A stretch of DNA of 64,000 nucleotides from Isochrysis galbana (taxonomy: Eukaryota > Haptophyta > Isochrysidales > Isochrysidaceae), in NCBI GenBank assembly GCA_018136815.1, contig CM030936.1, positions 1,285,694 through 1,349,693 on the forward strand, written 5' to 3'. Positions 63,596 through 64,000 of this stretch are shown in pieces. The position numbers and the translations under genes are program-made. The notes beneath the pieces are model-generated. The model was not told the DNA's origin. It did not search any database and was given only the letters and a program-made list of their open reading frames with translations. Numbering within the stretch: the first letter of the stretch is position 1; each line of letters opens with the position of its first letter.

Positions 63596-64000
63596 ATGGC
63601 GATGGGCGGCGGCGCTCGCGCCTCGCGGCTGTTCCGCATGCCGCTCTGCGTGCATCTCCACGAGCGGCTGTGCGTGTGGCTCTGCGTGTGTTGGCTGCCA
63701 GTGTGTAGCGGCCTCGTCTACGCGGGTGGGCCGGCCCTCCGACCCACACACGCCTCGAAGGCACCCGAGCTGCGAGCAGTCGCCGCTGGCGGACACCCGG
63801 CCGACTCCTCTTCCTCTTCCACTCCCCCGGGCGGCGGCGCGCGCTGGCTGCGAGTGCGCGAGTGTGATGTGCTGCTTCCCTACTCCTCGAAGCCGCGCGC
63901 TATACTCCACTTCGTCGGCGGCGCGCTCGCAGGCGGCGCACCAAGACAGAGCTACGGCGCCTTCCTCGAGGGTCTTGCCGACTATGGCTTTGCTGTCGTC
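63596..64000 (+). CDS. DUF1350-family protein, 5' part (cut by the window edge)
   Basis: Open from ATG 63596 (MAMGGGARASRLFRMPLC) to the window end without a stop, 135 codons. A hydrophobic stretch (RLCVWLCVCWLPVCSGLVYA) in the first 45 residues suggests a signal or plastid leader. The mature start has WLRVRECDVLLPYSSKPRAI, LHFVGGALAGGAPRQSYGAF and LEGLADYGFAVV. This is the opening of DUF1350, an alpha/beta-hydrolase-like family of plants, algae and cyanobacteria with the motif P.AVIHFLGGAF.GA.P...Y. Function unknown. A start at the second ATG (63602) is equally possible. Confidence 0.8.
   Translation, partial: MAMGGGARASRLFRMPLCVHLHERLCVWLCVCWLPVCSGLVYAGGPALRPTHASKAPELRAVAAGGHPADSSSSSTPPGGGARWLRVRECDVLLPYSSKPRAILHFVGGALAGGAPRQSYGAFLEGLADYGFAVV

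Overview
This is nuclear DNA from a eukaryote. The coding genes are interrupted by short GT-AG introns (75-240 nt where measured, one GC-AG), and intergenic space is full of (CT)n, (GA)n, poly-G and poly-C tracts and degraded transposons. Several genes belong to motile-flagellum families (ZMYND10, CFAP92, BBOF1). Others fit a photosynthetic cell: a Rubisco-LSMT-type SET methyltransferase with a hydrophobic leader, and a DUF1350 protein with a signal-like leader. A flagellated alga is the best inference. High GC, simple repeats and signal-type leaders would suit a haptophyte or another chlorophyll-c alga, but nothing here fixes the species.

Layout: 1-1.5 kb holds repeats and a TATA-type promoter. 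1.54-3.64 kb is an ankyrin + GNL1-type permuted GTPase. 3.7-9.0 kb is a nest of non-LTR retrotransposons, with a LINE relic split by a second LINE that itself carries an inserted short element. 10.3-10.9 kb is a small spliced leader/membrane protein gene (- strand). 12.4-15.3 kb is a ZMYND10-like protein whose MYND finger is replaced by other sequence ending in a CS/PIH1-like domain. 16.6-17.8 kb is a three-exon TrmB tRNA methyltransferase (-). 18.8-20.3 kb is the SET methyltransferase. 20.8-22.8 kb has LINE pieces. 23.0-26.2 kb is a CFAP92-like protein (-). 26.2-35.9 kb is mostly repeats (a strand-switching minisatellite, LRR remnants, LINE and MITE copies) with one tRNA-Ala(CGC). 35.9-37.4 kb is a GGNBP2-like gene. 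37.4-43.4 kb is repeat-rich and includes a MITE with intact target-site duplications. 43.4-45.6 kb is a BBOF1-like coiled-coil gene (-). 47.6-48.4 kb is a solo short retroelement. 49.3-51.3 kb is an ATP-grasp ligase (-). 52-57.4 kb has satellites, a hAT-type MITE, a Ty3/gypsy fragment and an unrecognised gene. 58.1-61.0 kb is a six-exon DGAT2-family acyltransferase with a long membrane N-terminus. The right edge holds a hAT transposase fragment and the 5' end of a DUF1350 gene.

There are no operons; genes are independent and on both strands. The most unusual points are three domain architectures (ZMYND10+CS, ankyrin+GNL1, extended DGAT2) and a LINE/short-element pair. The pair shares both termini, makes 16-bp target-site duplications and ends in T-runs. 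Exon boundaries were inferred by eye from splice motifs and reading-frame continuity. Family assignments rest on remembered motif patterns and not on database searches.
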